Source of the DNA: Warburgia ugandensis
Lineage: Eukaryota; Streptophyta; Magnoliopsida; Canellales; Canellaceae
DNA: 64,000 nt
Assembly (NCBI GenBank): GCA_035236585.1
Contig: CP141137.1
Coordinates: forward strand, 42,926,057 to 42,990,056
Direction of reading: 5' to 3'
The position numbers and the translations under genes were made by a program. How positions within the stretch are numbered: the stretch's first letter is position 1; the number at the start of each line of letters is the position of its first letter. Below, piece by piece: positions 21,481 through 33,721 of this stretch. The notes below the pieces were generated by a model that was given only the letters and a program-made list of their open reading frames with translations, searched no databases and was not told the DNA's origin.

Positions 21481-23220
21481 ATCAAATCACAATACTAAAT
21501 ACAATGTCGGTTGATTCCATTGAAGTCCATTAGTCCTTTAAATTCTAAGGGCTTAGTTTCCTTTTATAGCTTGGGGTGGTTTGTGAAATCATTCCTTTTT
21601 ATAAACTAAGGATTGAGTACTTTCTCATTTGTAAAGATATTTCAATTTCTCAAGGAAATGGTTAAAGCCTTAATTTTTGTAATGTAGCCCTTTTTGAATA
21701 GTTATTGAGGTTATGCTTTCAATTGTAAGTACATTTCACCTTAACTTAGCATAGGAGGTCTTGTTAAGTTACTTTTCAAATTAGTTCTATCCTCCTTTCC
21801 TAAGTATGGATTCTAGGATATTAAGTTACCTTCACCATAATACCCTGACACTCATTGGTGGTAAACCACTTCTTATAGTAGTGTCCTTTCTCCTTTATTT
21901 TTTGGTTAAGGTGTGTAGTGTTCTTTTCCTTTTTATTGATAACCCATATGGTGTTCCGTTAGTCCATGAAGCCACTACTAACCATAGAGTGCGATATGTA
22001 CATCATGAAAGTGTTAAATGTAAGTATGCCTGATGTAAATGTTAACACTAAAACATTAGCTCATCTATAGTTGGGATAATAGCTTTAATAGACCAAGTTC
22101 ATGGTGTGAAACTAGTCCTTAAATAAGAAGGGATGTTTATAAAGTGGTCTATCAGTTTATAGTTTATGGTCTTCTTTAGCTATACCAAGTTAGTCTTAGA
22201 TTAGTTTAGTCTTGCAATTGGTCTTCTAACTCTAATTACAAAAGGTAAAGGTCTCATGGCTGGTTATCCACCCTTCAAAAAGAAAAGGTTTAGCCAAACC
22301 AACTTTGCTTGGTAAACAACTATTGGGCTCCTACCCCGCAATCCTAGAATCTTAGGTTGAGCATGATGGAAGAAGTTTGAAGACTTAATAAGAACCTAAG
22401 AACACACCTTGGGGTGGTTAGCATATAAGCTAGCTACCGTTTTGATATATGTTAAGCTCCCAAAACTGAAGCATTGTTATGACATTCCTTCTGAAATTTC
22501 CTGTAGGAATTGGTTTCATTCCTAAACCTTCAACTTTCTGGAGCATATAGATCTCTACACAAATTTTGGTACAAATTAAGTTCATGAGTAGGATTAGTCT
22601 TTGGCCATGTTTCTTTTAATTGTTGTCTTAGGATTCTATACATCAACTAAGACCAAACTAGCATGGAGTAGGCACGATTTTTGCATATTTTCTGTAGAAA
22701 ATTTAACAACAACCTCATTACATTTCTCTCATTTGAAAATACTATAGATTTCTTTCCAGGTTGCAAGTGGAAAAGTGAGTCTTAAGATTTGAATCCTAAG
22801 CTTTCCACTCCACATATCTAGAAGTTAACAGCACCTATTCACTATTTTTACTTACATGTTCTTCCTTAGCAATAACCGACCTATTTCAATCATCTTAATC
22901 CTTCCCATTCATATGTCTTCTTAAGATTAAAAGTCTAGTAGTAAGCTACTATTTCACCAAGGTAAGTTAAGGTACTTTTACTAAATTTCATAATGCAACA
23001 TAATAGTACAAGAAATCATGTTAAATTGTTTCCACCAAGATAGCCAATCATGTCATTTATAGCATCCCATGACTTGATGCCTGCCTACAAATTTCTCTAC
23101 AAGGAACATCTCATTCATCCCCAACGTAACTGACTTCCCTTAATTAGATGACGCCAAGTTACATGATTCACTTACTAATGAATTTAACAATGTTACTAAT
23201 TTATAAAGAGGGGAAAATAG

Positions 23221-23256
23221 CACCATTTTCCTACAGAAATGCATAGGAAAATGGTG
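23221..23256. repeat. Perfect 13-bp hairpin
   Basis: CACCATTTTCCTA, 10-nt spacer, TAGGAAAATGGTG. A third copy of the right arm lies at 23,393-23,405 (TAGGAAAATGGTG, followed by TACAAGCTCCTA). Confidence 0.8.
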
Positions 23257-23846
23257 TGCATCCTTTTGTCTTTGCACTAGCCAAAAGACTATCATTCACT
23301 TACAAATGAATTACAACTTACTGATTTACAACATCTAGTTTAGCTAAACACTATCTTCAATGTCTAAGGGTCCATCAAACAAGAGAATGGTGTAGGAAAA
23401 TGGTGTACAAGCTCCTAGCTTCGCAACCCCCTCAAAGAGTCATGAAGAGCCTCATGCATTCAAGCCCCAACACACTATCTCAAGCTCAATAATCCCTCTT
23501 GAAAACCCATAAAGGAATTTTCCAAAATAATGAAACATAGGGGTGCTTTCTACTAGAGAATCACCCTGTTTTCTACCATTAGAAATCCCAAAAATAGAAT
23601 ATGCATTTATGGATAAAACTCATAACTTACTAGCCCAAGTAGGTGCATTTCAAGCTTGGAAATTGATCTACATTACTGTGGAACAGAAATCAACACTTAA
23701 GCTAATAAGCAATAAGTCATCAACATTTTCTTATGCATGCTCCAACCAATTTAAAAATATAAAAAAATTCGTGCATGCAACCTCTAAAATGTGTTCCTAT
23801 TTTAAGCTAAAGCTAAAGCAAATATTAGAAATTGTGTAAGTATGTG

Positions 23847-25315
23847 TAAACAAATCAAAACAACTCCAGGAATTACTATCTCATGTCATCCTCGACCTCC
23901 CATGTGGCCTCCTTGCATGTGTGATGCTGCCATAGAACCTTGACAAGGGGAATCATTTTGGTCTGTAAGGTCTTCTCTTTCCTATCAAGGACCTATATTG
24001 GCCACTCCTGAAAAGTCAAGCTTGGTTGTAAGTCAACTACACGTGATTTAGGACATGCGCAGGATCCAGATCATACTTCTTTAGCATGGAAACATGAAAT
24101 ACGTCATGTGAGTCCACTAGGGAGGGTTGAAGTGCTAATCTATAAGCAACTATACTTACACTCTCAAGTATCTTAAATGGAACCATAAATCTAGGACTCA
24201 GCTTACCCTTCACCCCAAATCTCATTGCACCCTTTGTTGGAGATACCTTTTTGAAGATGTGGTCTCCAACTTGAAACTCTAAATTTCTCCTCATATTAGC
24301 ATTGCTCTTTTATCTAATATGAACAGTTGATAGACACCTCTGAATCAACCTTATCTTCTTGGCACACTACTCTATTAGCTCTGACCTGATAGACTACCTC
24401 TCTCCAATATCACTCCAGCATGTCGACATATGGCATGGTCTACCATATAATGCCTCGTATGGGCCATGCTAATGCTATAGTAAATATTGTTATAGCAAAC
24501 ACTACTAGCAGTAGATGCTCATCCCAGCAACCCTTCTAATCCAGTGCATAGACTCTCAACATATCCTCTAGCATCTATATCGTCCTCTTACATTGACCAT
24601 TGGTTTGAGAATGGAAAGATGTGCTAAAACGTGTAGAGGTTCCCAACCCCTCCTGCACACTCTACTAAAAATGTGATGTTAACCTAGTATCCCTATAAAA
24701 TAATGACTAGTAGAACTCCACACAAGCTAGCTATCTCTTGAATATAGAGCTTAGCAAGGATCTCCAAGGATTGTCTCTGTCTAATGGGCAGGAAGTGAGC
24801 TGACTTAGTAAGTCGATTTACCACAACCCAAATCGCATTGTGTCCACTAAATGTCATGGGCAATCCAACTATGAGAGCCATCATAACATGGTCCCACTTT
24901 CAAACAACAAGCTCTAGAGTTTGTAGCAATCTTGCGGGCCTCTGATGCCTTGACCCTCTAAAATGTGATACATAATGCTACACACTTTCCAATATCCTTC
25001 TCCATTCCATGCCACTAAAAATGTCTCCTTAGATCATGGTACATCTTGTACTCATTGGATGCATAGCGACCTTGGAATGATCCACTATCTTCAACAACTC
25101 CTATTTGAGACCTAGGATGGCCAACATAACCAATATACCACGAAACCTGACTCCACCATCAGCCCCCTTCTCAAAACCCTCTCAACCACACAACTTCCTG
25201 CCTCTCCTCATACAACTGCTATGCTTGTAAGAAATTATCCAAGAAAGTTGATCAGATCATGATGTTTGCAATCATGCCACTTGACTTCCTACTAAGGGCA
25301 CCAACAATGACAGTA
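23847..25315 (-). pseudogene. pol: Tekay/Del-type pol remnant of T2: RNase H end, integrase, chromodomain
   Basis: Reading down the minus strand: a VVADALSRKSSG-like RNase H terminus at about 25,300-25,255; the integrase zinc region (HSKVAMHP, then a stop, near 25,080); the integrase core start at 24,884-24,693 (VGLPMTFSGHNAIWVV, RLTKSAHFLPIR); a core remnant with STPHQTNGQ-like sequence near 24,600; and an open C-terminal part at 24,294-24,037 (NLEFQVGDHIFKKVSPTKG, VFHVSMLKKY). It ends with EATWEVEDDMR and ELF then TGA at about 23,850, the usual chromodomain-side terminus of this lineage. In the core the first catalytic Asp (GLP context, normally MDF-VGLP) is Ala. Gag, protease and RT are missing beyond 25,315. 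Confidence 0.85.
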
Positions 25316-27272
25316 GCCTTAATTTTTACAACATTTTTTACATACCTTATTTTTATTGTTTATTATCTATATCTAATGTTAATCAAAGTAGTAGCAAGCA
25401 CTTTTAAGGCTGACCTCCTCTTCACCAACACCTCATATCTTAACGATCAAACCGATTAAGCATTTATGTTTAATTTTTATGATAAAATTGAATGTCTTCA
25501 ATAAACAATTATTGATTAATAATATCTACAACTTTACAGCATTCATCTAGGGATCAATTGAAAGCCCCATCTAATATGCCTCTACCCCTAAGGAGCTTTT
25601 AAGGAATTGTTAACAAAGATATAGTAATCATACCCATACGAATTGAGGCGGGAGTGCTCTCATAAGAGTTTGCCAGTGTGGTTAGGTTGAACACTTGCAC
25701 ATTGTCTCCTACATCAGATATGCAAATATCAATTTCAATAATAGTAATCGACATTATGTTTAATTAGTAATAATTATTTCTTTTATGCTTCTTCTTGCAC
25801 AATACAATGTAGCAATTAGAGTCAAGGATGTTTGTCAATTCCTTCAACTTACTATCATCTGTGGACTAGCAAAGCAATGGCCCATTAAGAGGTGAATATA
25901 AGATGTTCTACCATGGTTCTTCTATTGCTTGATGTAGTAGGCCTTAATGGTCTCCTACAATAGTGAGTAAGCTTTAATTAACTTATTATCTTGCCAAATT
26001 ACAGTCTAGACATAAGGATTATAAACTTTAATTGCAATTCATATAGTTGTATATATGTCTCATTGAACACTACTAGTTTTGGATTTGCATGGTGGGCATA
26101 CATTATTTTTTTATTCTTGTGGAGTGCATATTCATGACCTACTCATGGAAATCATAAATAAGTAAGTTTTTAATAATTTCATGTATTATAATAATTTAAT
26201 AACTAATATTTAATCTTTCTTTATATCAAATGAATTTAACTTATAAATTTGAAGTGCATAGTTAAGATGGGTTGAACTAACTGACACTGCAAACCAACCA
26301 AAACTCCCTTGGAAGAAAGTCATGGTAAGGAAAACAAGTTAATTGCTTTATTATATAAACTGAAGTTAAAATCATATATAGTATTTATTTATCCTTTCTA
26401 TTTTTTTTACTGCATAGTGCCCTAGACTATAATCTAATTGGGAGTGTGGCTACTATGTTTTGAGATATATGAAAACCCTAATACATAATTGTATTAGGGC
26501 TTTAACAAGTGAGAAAGATAAGACACTTTATTGGTCATAATCTAACATTTTTCACAATTTTTTATGGATTCCAACTAAAAAATGTGTTAATTAAATCAAA
26601 TATGTTATCTTGTGGGGTCTACCCAATTAGGGAACCAAGGGTTACTCCAAAATAGATTTAAAAGACATAAGACACAAATGGGTCGATTATGTAATTCTTT
26701 TAACTAGAATTTTTATTGTACTACATCAATGTAAACTTTCTCATTGATTAATATAAAACTAAATTTCTTCATTTATATTGATGTGTCTTGTGTTTTTCAT
26801 TAATTTGCTTGAAGTGTGTGTGTGTGTGTGTGTGGTTTGTCTATTTCAATTAAGGGATGAATGAGGGGATGTTAGAGTGTGGAAGTAAATGGGTGTGTAA
26901 GGAGAAGTGTAGATGTAGGTGCTTGAGAAGATTTTTTTTTTTATATCTTTGAATTTTGTATGTTGGAGGTGGATGTGCATGTACAGATGTTGAATGTGGA
27001 TGCTTCAATGAATGTGGAAGTGAATGCAAAAGTTGTAGTTTATTTTTCAAGTCTTTTGAATATTAAGGAAAATTGTAATAGCAGAAAGATTATATATTAT
27101 CATTGAATGTGTAGGAATATTGCAATTGAAAGTTATATATAGTTAGGTTTTATATTAATATGCATGAATGTTTAATGTTTAATGTGGATTCTTTTTTCAT
27201 GTCTTTGAACAGTGTATGAAGACTATAATATCAAATTAAATTTTTTATATATAGTAGGTAAAAAATTAAGAA
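25316..27272. other. AT-rich DNA, possible CACTA body
   Basis: No confident gene. A short plus-strand frame at about 26,118-26,157 (CGVHIHDLLMEII) recalls the end of the Ulp1-like protease domain found in many plant CACTA elements, and the subterminal repeats at 27,273 suggest such an element. Other contents: a perfect 10-bp inverted repeat CCCTAATACA-TAAT-TGTATTAGGG at 26,476-26,499, and a (GT)11 run at 26,813-26,834. Confidence 0.3.
26813..26834. repeat. (GT)11 microsatellite
   Basis: Perfect GT run in AT-rich DNA. Confidence 0.9.
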
Positions 27273-27587
27273 GGTTTTAAAGATGGTTTAGGAAAACTAT
27301 CATTAAAAGTGCACATATTTTAAAGAGGGTTCCAAAAAACTATCTATAAAATTAGAAGATGATTTAGGAAAACCATCTCTAAATGCTCACACATATAAAC
27401 ATAGTTAAGGAAAGCTGCCTTTAAATAGTCAAATATTTAAATATGGTTAAGGAAAGCCATCTTTAAATGTTGCACTTTTAAAGATGGTTCAAAACTATCT
27501 TCTTTTTCAACAAATTTTCGAAGATGACTAGATGAACCATTTTCCATATATGTTTTTAACCATCTTTAAAACCCTATGGTGTAATAG
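27273..27587. repeat. CACTA-style subterminal repeat array
   Basis: At least six copies in both orientations of AAGATGGTT / AACCATCTT, often as the palindromic unit GATGGTT-x-GGAAA-x-CCATC (27,280-27,300, 27,357-27,385, 27,435-27,468, 27,478-27,505, 27,555-27,573). This is the subterminal pattern of many plant CACTA elements. The outer end CTATGGTGTAATAG at 27,574-27,587 could be a decayed terminal inverted repeat (reverse CTATTACACCATAG), but its partner was not found. Confidence 0.5.
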
Positions 27588-30500
27588 TTGCCACTCTATA
27601 TCTCTAGTACCTATCTCCCTAGTCATATAAGGTCTCAAATACATCATCACAAAGCACACATGCCTCTCACGACTACCATAAGTTGTATAAACTCCCATCA
27701 TCATAGACAACACATGCATAAAAATATCTTTCATGTGCAACTCTCTAGCTCACAACTGAGCTAAATATATGATAACCTTCAAATCATGATCAATTACATT
27801 CAAAGAGCAAAGCTTCATGCCACAACATAGATCATATATCAAATATCTCAAACGTATCATGTTCTCACACAAGAGAATAATCATGATACAATGCTTAATT
27901 CAAGCATCAACAATACAAAATTTTCAGCTATATGGAAAAACCCGTTTACATAATTATTGAGTCTCTTTGACTCCCAACTTTTCATAGCACAACATCATAC
28001 TCTCTAAAAGAATTCTCAAATGTTAAAATTTACTTAAAAAATTAAGTGCAAAACATGTAAAATAGTGAAGGAATCTTATGTTTTCAATACTATTTTCAGC
28101 ACTTTTAAAATGATAATGTAAAAATCCTTTTTCAAAACTTACTTTCTGCCAAATCTTCTCCTAAAGTCATACTCTTTAAATTTTAGTGAATAGTAAAACC
28201 CCCTTTTATAAAAACTATGTAATCCTTGTCATAAGATAATGCAAAAATGTTGCACAAAATTGTCCAACAAAGTAAAACTCATTTTAATGAGCTATTGTTC
28301 CACATTTTTTTATTTCTAAAATTAGGTTTTTTATAATGCTTAAATTTATTATTAAAATACATGATAAATTTGAGTCAAACAGTACCCAAACCATTAAGTT
28401 TTTAGGCTACCAAATATTCCCTGCATTGAGCAAAAATACATGCTAAATGTTGCCTCAAAACTCAAGGTGTTTGAACTTATTTTTCTTAGGATATTTACCA
28501 TTGGTCCACATTATATTGAGCATTGTTTGATGATAGTTATATCATAGAAAATTTGAAAATTTAGGTCAAATTTCAACTCTTAACATGCTTTAACCTCTTG
28601 TTAAGAGGAACTACTTCTGTAGGTTTTTAGTAGTGAATAACAGTTTTGTTTAACCATTTTGTGCAAGCTTAAAGTAAAATTTCCTAGATTTATTTGGGGT
28701 ATAATTTTATTTATTTTCAATTTTAGATTAATTATAATAGAACATTTAGGCCTATCATCTCAATTTGCATATGAACTAAGCAAGTACATCAACATGCTTT
28801 CTATATAATTCATTTTGACCAATGTGTACTCCTCATGTCATAACCACACTCATACTCCCTCCAACTTGGAGTGATGAATTACTGATGTATTAAAAACTTA
28901 ATAATTCACAATAGCATCCAAAAAATATGGAAAATGAATACCATAAGATGGAATCTTAAATCAAACAAAATAGAGTTCTTAATACCATGACCGTGCACCT
29001 ATGATCAAAGCCAAAAATTAAGAGAATTCAACCCATGGAAACTCATTCAAAACCAACTATTTCAACCCAATAATAACTAGAATTAGGCATGAGTAACACA
29101 AGTGAACAAATCTTGATAAAAAAATGAGCCTTACCTATGCAAAAGCCATTGAAAACCATCTATGTTTCAGGCACATAAACACATTGAAATCTCTTACTAA
29201 AAGCATGCAAACTCATGCAATATCTTGTGAAAACCATTGTCTTTATTAAAACAACATATTTAGATTTTGAAAAAAGAGAGAGTGAAAAAAAACAAAAAAA
29301 AACAACATACTTAGCTTTTGAAAAAAAAACAAATCTATCTTATAGAGTTTCAAGCAGCCTACCTCTTTTCCAAAACTCCTCAATCTTCCAGTCTTCTTTT
29401 CACACAATTGAGATGCTCTTGATCAAATATCCTTCAAGCTCTAATGGATCTCCACTTTTCTCACCTTCTTCATCTTTTTCTCTCCTCTCTTCAATCACTC
29501 TTTCTCACATGGGGCGCCAATAAAAAGACTCCCTAAGCTAGGCACGCCATCCTTTATAGATTTTGGTTGAATTTCTAAGTTGGTCGCATGACTTGCTGCC
29601 CAAAGAAATAGAGTTTCCTATTTGAACTCCATATTTTTCACAAATTTAGAAAGTTACACACCAGCTAAGATGCTCCTAAACCTAGCTAGAACCACTTTCT
29701 AATCCTCAACAGATCTCATCCCAACTTGGCAAGTGGTTTCCTTAAGGGAGATGATGCCTAAAAATAAGGTGCCTCCCTCCTTACTTGGCTGTCAAGCTTC
29801 CATGCTTGGTAGCCCTAAAAAAAAGTAGTCCACCGCCTTTCTAATTGTCAGTGAGATGTTCCATACTTGCTAATCAAGCATGTTTACTATCTTGGATACT
29901 AGGTAATCCAACTTGATGAAATCATAGCCATTTGTTATCTATAGTGTTCAATGTCTCACTCCCTCTCTCTCTCTTGATTACACATGATTCTAGAACAACT
30001 CATCCTAGAAATTCCCTACTCTAAAATATGTTAGAATCTCAATATCATCTAAGCATGCATTTCCTTCTAAGTTTCCCTAAAAATATAATTAAAATCTCAT
30101 GAAGTGTTTTGAACTCTAAACTAAGGTCTCTCATACAAATAACATTGTCATCTAAGTAACTTAATTTCATTGATGAAAGTATGCAAACTAATATACTTAT
30201 TGACTTAAAATTTCAAGCTATTACCAATATTTTGGTGGTAGAATTAATTACCTAGTGAATGAACATATTGCGAAGAGACACTATTGTAGAAAATAACTAC
30301 CTTGAATTTTCATAAAAAGAGACACTACCCTCATTCTAGATATAAACGTTTATAAATTCTCTTCTTTTCCTCTAGTTTTATTTTACCATATTGAATCCTA
30401 CATGATTAGAGGTTGAAGTGGGTCTTTGAAGTTGTTTACACTGGCTCACACAACGCTTGTAGTATCTCTGAAGGTATTTGCTAATGATCCCATAAGCCAA

Positions 30501-30637
30501 CTCTTGTTTAGAGAGAGGAGGCATATAAAACTGAAAGAAAGTATATTTATACACTCTCAAGAATTATTATTATCCTATATTTCTACTCCATTTCTACTCT
30601 TTCCCTACAAAAAATTTCAAAACACATAATGTAATGA

Positions 30638-30640
<3 letters not shown>
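27588..30640. other. Unassigned AT-rich region, possible minus-strand LTR
   Basis: Short open frames only. On the minus strand TCTATAAAGGAT (29,549-29,560) is followed downstream by a purine-rich stretch (29,530-29,380) and a GAGGTAGGCT splice-donor-like site (near 29,360). The solo LTR at 32,474 has the same arrangement (TATAAAAGCCC, then a GAGGTAAGT). This suggests an old gypsy LTR on the minus strand, but I could not find its ends. A 25-bp direct repeat (ACAACATA-TTAG-TTTTGAAAAAA) occurs at about 29,251 and 29,302. Confidence 0.3.

Positions 30641-30690
<50 letters not shown>
30641..30690. repeat. Perfect (GT)25 microsatellite
   Basis: Fifty bases of uninterrupted GT, the longest simple repeat in the window. 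Confidence 0.98.
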
Positions 30691-30693
<3 letters not shown>

Positions 30694-31856
30694 GAAGGTC
30701 TATTATGCCCAATATAGTTGGTAGTTAGATTCTTTTTCACATTATGTCCTCAAGTAGTTGTACCAGTGGAAATTTTATTCTTTATTGATAGCATTCTTAA
30801 AAAAAGTGTAATACTAGGAACAATAAGGAATGATAGCATAGCATGCACACTACAACTACATGTTGTGGTACACCTCACTTTTGGACAATGGCCTCACAAT
30901 TGCTTGATAAGACTTGTCCATTTGATTTCCAATTTTGTATCACTAATGCTATGAAAACAACAAGTATTACATGCGTCTAGAATTTGAACCAATGATCTTT
31001 TCATCACTACAATGGATGGTGGGGATCCTTGTTTAAAGGATGGTCCATATTCAATAAATAAGAAGCAAAGTTTTCGTATGTTATATTCATCCAATCACCT
31101 TGATGTTTGGAATACAAGTGATCCAAAGTTGAAGAAATCAAATGGATGTGTCTAATCCAGTATTTGTAATATTCATCATAAAAAGATGGGGTGCATTACA
31201 ACAAGCAGCTACAGTGCTACACTATACTATCATTTTTCATAAACAAATAGTATTGAGTACTAAACACTTCTTATTTTCTTTTCAATATAATGCACTCTAA
31301 TTTAGGAATGAAATTTTGTTAGTTTTTTTCAATAATCAAGCCATATTGCCATAGGACGGAAAATTTTTTACCTGAGTCACACTAGTGGACAACAATACTA
31401 TGGACAAATAGGACAAAATTCAGTAGGGGAGGTGGAAGGACTGTAAAAATTTCCTTGACCATCCCATTGCCATTCCTACTCCAAATTAGTGTTTGTTAAG
31501 TAGTTGGAGTCCTTCAATACAAGCCTTTTAGGATGCTACATAATGTCTTTCTTTTTGCTCTCCCTTCAAGATGATGCATAATGCATGTCTTTCATTTCAT
31601 TGTAAAGGTTAAAGTTATGGGTGATGGGATGGTCAAATCAATGGTTAAGAAAAAGATAATTAATGACCAAAAAGTTAAAAAATAAGGGCCTTTGATGAAA
31701 GATTCAAATCATAATCGCATTAAGCTAGTGAGATCAACATTGTCATAAAATTATGCTCCTCCATGCACACAAACGTACATCTAGCAAGTCCTTTGACGTA
31801 TATTCCACTAGTCTTTTAAAAGGTGAAAAGTGGGATGCGTGTATTAATAATCAATG
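30691..31856. other. No gene recognised
   Basis: Short open frames (30,718-30,954 plus, 30,894-31,094 minus) resemble no family I know. The region may belong to the same mobile unit as the Helitron helicase downstream. Confidence 0.5.
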
Positions 31857-32265
31857 AATTTATGTTTTCTACCATTACATGTTAAACTTCTATTTTGTCA
31901 ATTTATATTTGGTTTAGTTCTTTAATTTCCTAGATAAGTGGTAAGTTTTGTCAATTTTTTTTCTTTTCTTATTTCATATGGCAAAAGATCTCTGATGGGC
32001 AGTAGAAAGCATGAGGAGGTTTTCTCTCCATGTAGTAGCAATAAATGTAGATTTTGGGTGATGAAGCAGCTGTATTTTCCTTCTAAATCTTATTCTTCTA
32101 CAAGAATCCCCTTTTGCATTTCAATGTTCATGATGGAAACTCTACTAAGCATTATCTTCAAAAGTTAGAACATTAAAGAGCATTAGTATTGCAATAGCAA
32201 TCATCATATGTTGCTACTAATAAAATCCTAGTTGGTCAGGACAATTCACTCATGGTATATTGACA
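31857..32265 (+). repeat. 409-bp tandem duplication, unit 1
   Basis: Starts AATTTATGTTTTCTACCAT and matches unit 2 starting at 32,266 (AATTTATGTCGTCTACCAT). The match continues through TATATTTGGTTT, CTAGATAAGT, ATATGG, GTAGTAGCAATAA and ACAAGAATCCCCTTTTG. Unit 1 is uninterrupted and so shows the empty site of the solo LTR. Confidence 0.85.
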
Positions 32266-32473
32266 AATTTATGTCGTCTACCATCAAATGTTAAAATGTC
32301 TATTTTTCCAATCTATATTTGGTTTGATTATTTTATTTTCTAGATAAGTTGTACTTTTAATCATGTTTTATTGTTTTCTTCTTTCTTACCACATTTGTGT
32401 TCCATATGGTACAAGACCTCTGATTGGGGAGGTAGAAAGCATGGGGAATTTTTTCATCATGTAGTAGCAATAA
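32266..32473 (+). repeat. 409-bp tandem duplication, unit 2, left part
   Basis: Homologous to unit 1 up to GTAGTAGCAATAA, where the solo LTR is inserted. The right part resumes at 34,602 and stays alignable to about 34,775. Confidence 0.85.
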
Positions 32474-32859
32474 TGTAACGCCCGAGCAATTTACTCTATT
32501 TTTAACAAAAATTGGACATCTTATAGGACATGAACTGTGTTAAATGTTTCACTTTATTTAAAATAGTAAACGAAGGAATTTGTGAGGAAACTTGGATCAT
32601 TAGATTCTACTCAAAAAATGGAATCCAATGCCTCAAAAATCACCCAAAACGGAGTTCGTATGAAGAAGTTACGGCCGTTTAAAGATCAGGGGCAGTTCTA
32701 AAATTTAAACAAAAAAACGAAAAAGATGAAAAACGTAGGGGGCCATTTTGATAACGGCACCCCCTGTCGTCTTCCTCCTCAGATTTCTCCAGAAACCCTC
32801 AAGTCCCAATTTTTCTAAAGAAATCTGTCACCGCCATTGAGGGGCACCGCCTTCTCCCC

Positions 32860-32871
32860 TCTATAAAAGCC
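32860..32871 (+). promoter_or_regulatory. TATA box of the solo LTR
   Basis: TCTATAAAAGCC after a CTTCTCCCC stretch; a consensus plant TATA context. A GAGGTAAGTGCTC donor-like site follows at 33,199. Confidence 0.65.
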
Positions 32872-33291
32872 CCATCTCCCCCTCTCCAAAAACACATTTT
32901 TCGGCTAGTTTGGGACTGGGGTTTTCGGCAAAAACACGCAGACCTAACAAGACTTTAAAGTTAGGATCAGAGAACAAATTATAGAGTTTAACTATTGCAA
33001 AGTAGATCCACATCATAGGATCTAGCCTGACAAATGAATTAGGCAAGGACCATTGACCCTAAACGATAGATTTAGCAGTCTAATGTCTAAATAGATTGAA
33101 ATTAATAAGGACTCCTTGTATCCATTTATACCCAGGAGTTTATAAATGAGGCCCAGGGACAGGTTGAGTGCTAAAGGACACGACTCCAAGAAACTTTGAG
33201 GTAAGTGCTCTATCGCTACTAGACTTTTTAAAAAAGAACCTATGATTGTTTTGAGAATGCATGTTTTAAGTTTAAGTTATATGACTTGTTT

Positions 33292-33347
33292 AGCATGACT
33301 TAATCTTATAAACTAATTCAGCATGACTTAATCTTATAAACGAATTC
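33292..33347 (+). repeat. 28-bp tandem repeat, two copies
   Basis: AGCATGACTTAATCTTATAA followed by AC(T/G)AATTC at 33,292-33,319 and 33,320-33,347, differing at one base. Confidence 0.95.
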
Positions 33348-33589
33348 AGCATGCATATGACAAATACATTATGCATAGATATGTTTTGCAAACAATTGCA
33401 TATATTGCATGATTTGTGAGCATTGAGTTCTTGAAAAATTGCATGTCCTCGAGGGTTACCAAAAGATGTTGGAGTGCCCAAAAGATGCTGGGTAGGCAGT
33501 TGTGAGGGCCAGGCAGTTGTGAGGGACCCAAAGAGGACAGGTTTTGAAAAAGAGGTTTTTGCTTGTCTGCATGATAAGTGTAGCCTTGG

Positions 33590-33659
33590 CCGATGTGGGT
33601 GGGCTGATGAGAGCAGGCCGATGAGGGCAGACCGATGAGGGCAGGCCAATGAGGGTGGG
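33590..33659 (+). repeat. 14-bp minisatellite, five copies
   Basis: Units CCGATGTGGGTGGG, CTGATGAGAGCAGG, CCGATGAGGGCAGA, CCGATGAGGGCAGG and CCAATGAGGGTGGG lie head to tail without gaps. Confidence 0.95.
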
Positions 33660-33673
33660 CCAGAGAGAGCTGA

Positions 33674-33721
33674 CAAGCTTCTAGGCTGGCAAGCTTCTAG
33701 GCTGTTAGGCTTCTAGGCAGG
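33674..33721 (+). repeat. 16-bp minisatellite, three copies
   Basis: Units CAAGCTTCTAGGCTGG, CAAGCTTCTAGGCTGT and TAGGCTTCTAGGCAGG follow the 14-bp array within 15 bp. Confidence 0.95.

Larger units (their letters stand above)
20000..23846 (-). repeat. LTR-like region of Tekay/Del-like element T2
   Basis: The left end TATAACATTCC looks like a decayed TGTAACACCC terminus. The block 20,800-21,480 is homologous to 4,570-5,290 of the T1 LTR, including shared phrases such as GCCATCTCCATC and the 57-bp array. Farther right the similarity is not visible to me, so the inner LTR end is not placed. Open frames in it (for example 21,806-22,033 and 23,543-23,839) are unrecognised. Confidence 0.5.

Noticed and set aside
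26476..26499. Perfect 10-bp inverted repeat as a terminator or regulatory site
   Set aside because: Real pairing, but a single AT-rich palindrome without context in a plant genome has no assignable role.
33290..33676. 128-codon minus-strand open frame
   Set aside because: It spans the solo LTR minisatellites; the repeated residues come from the 14-bp and 28-bp units, not from a protein family.
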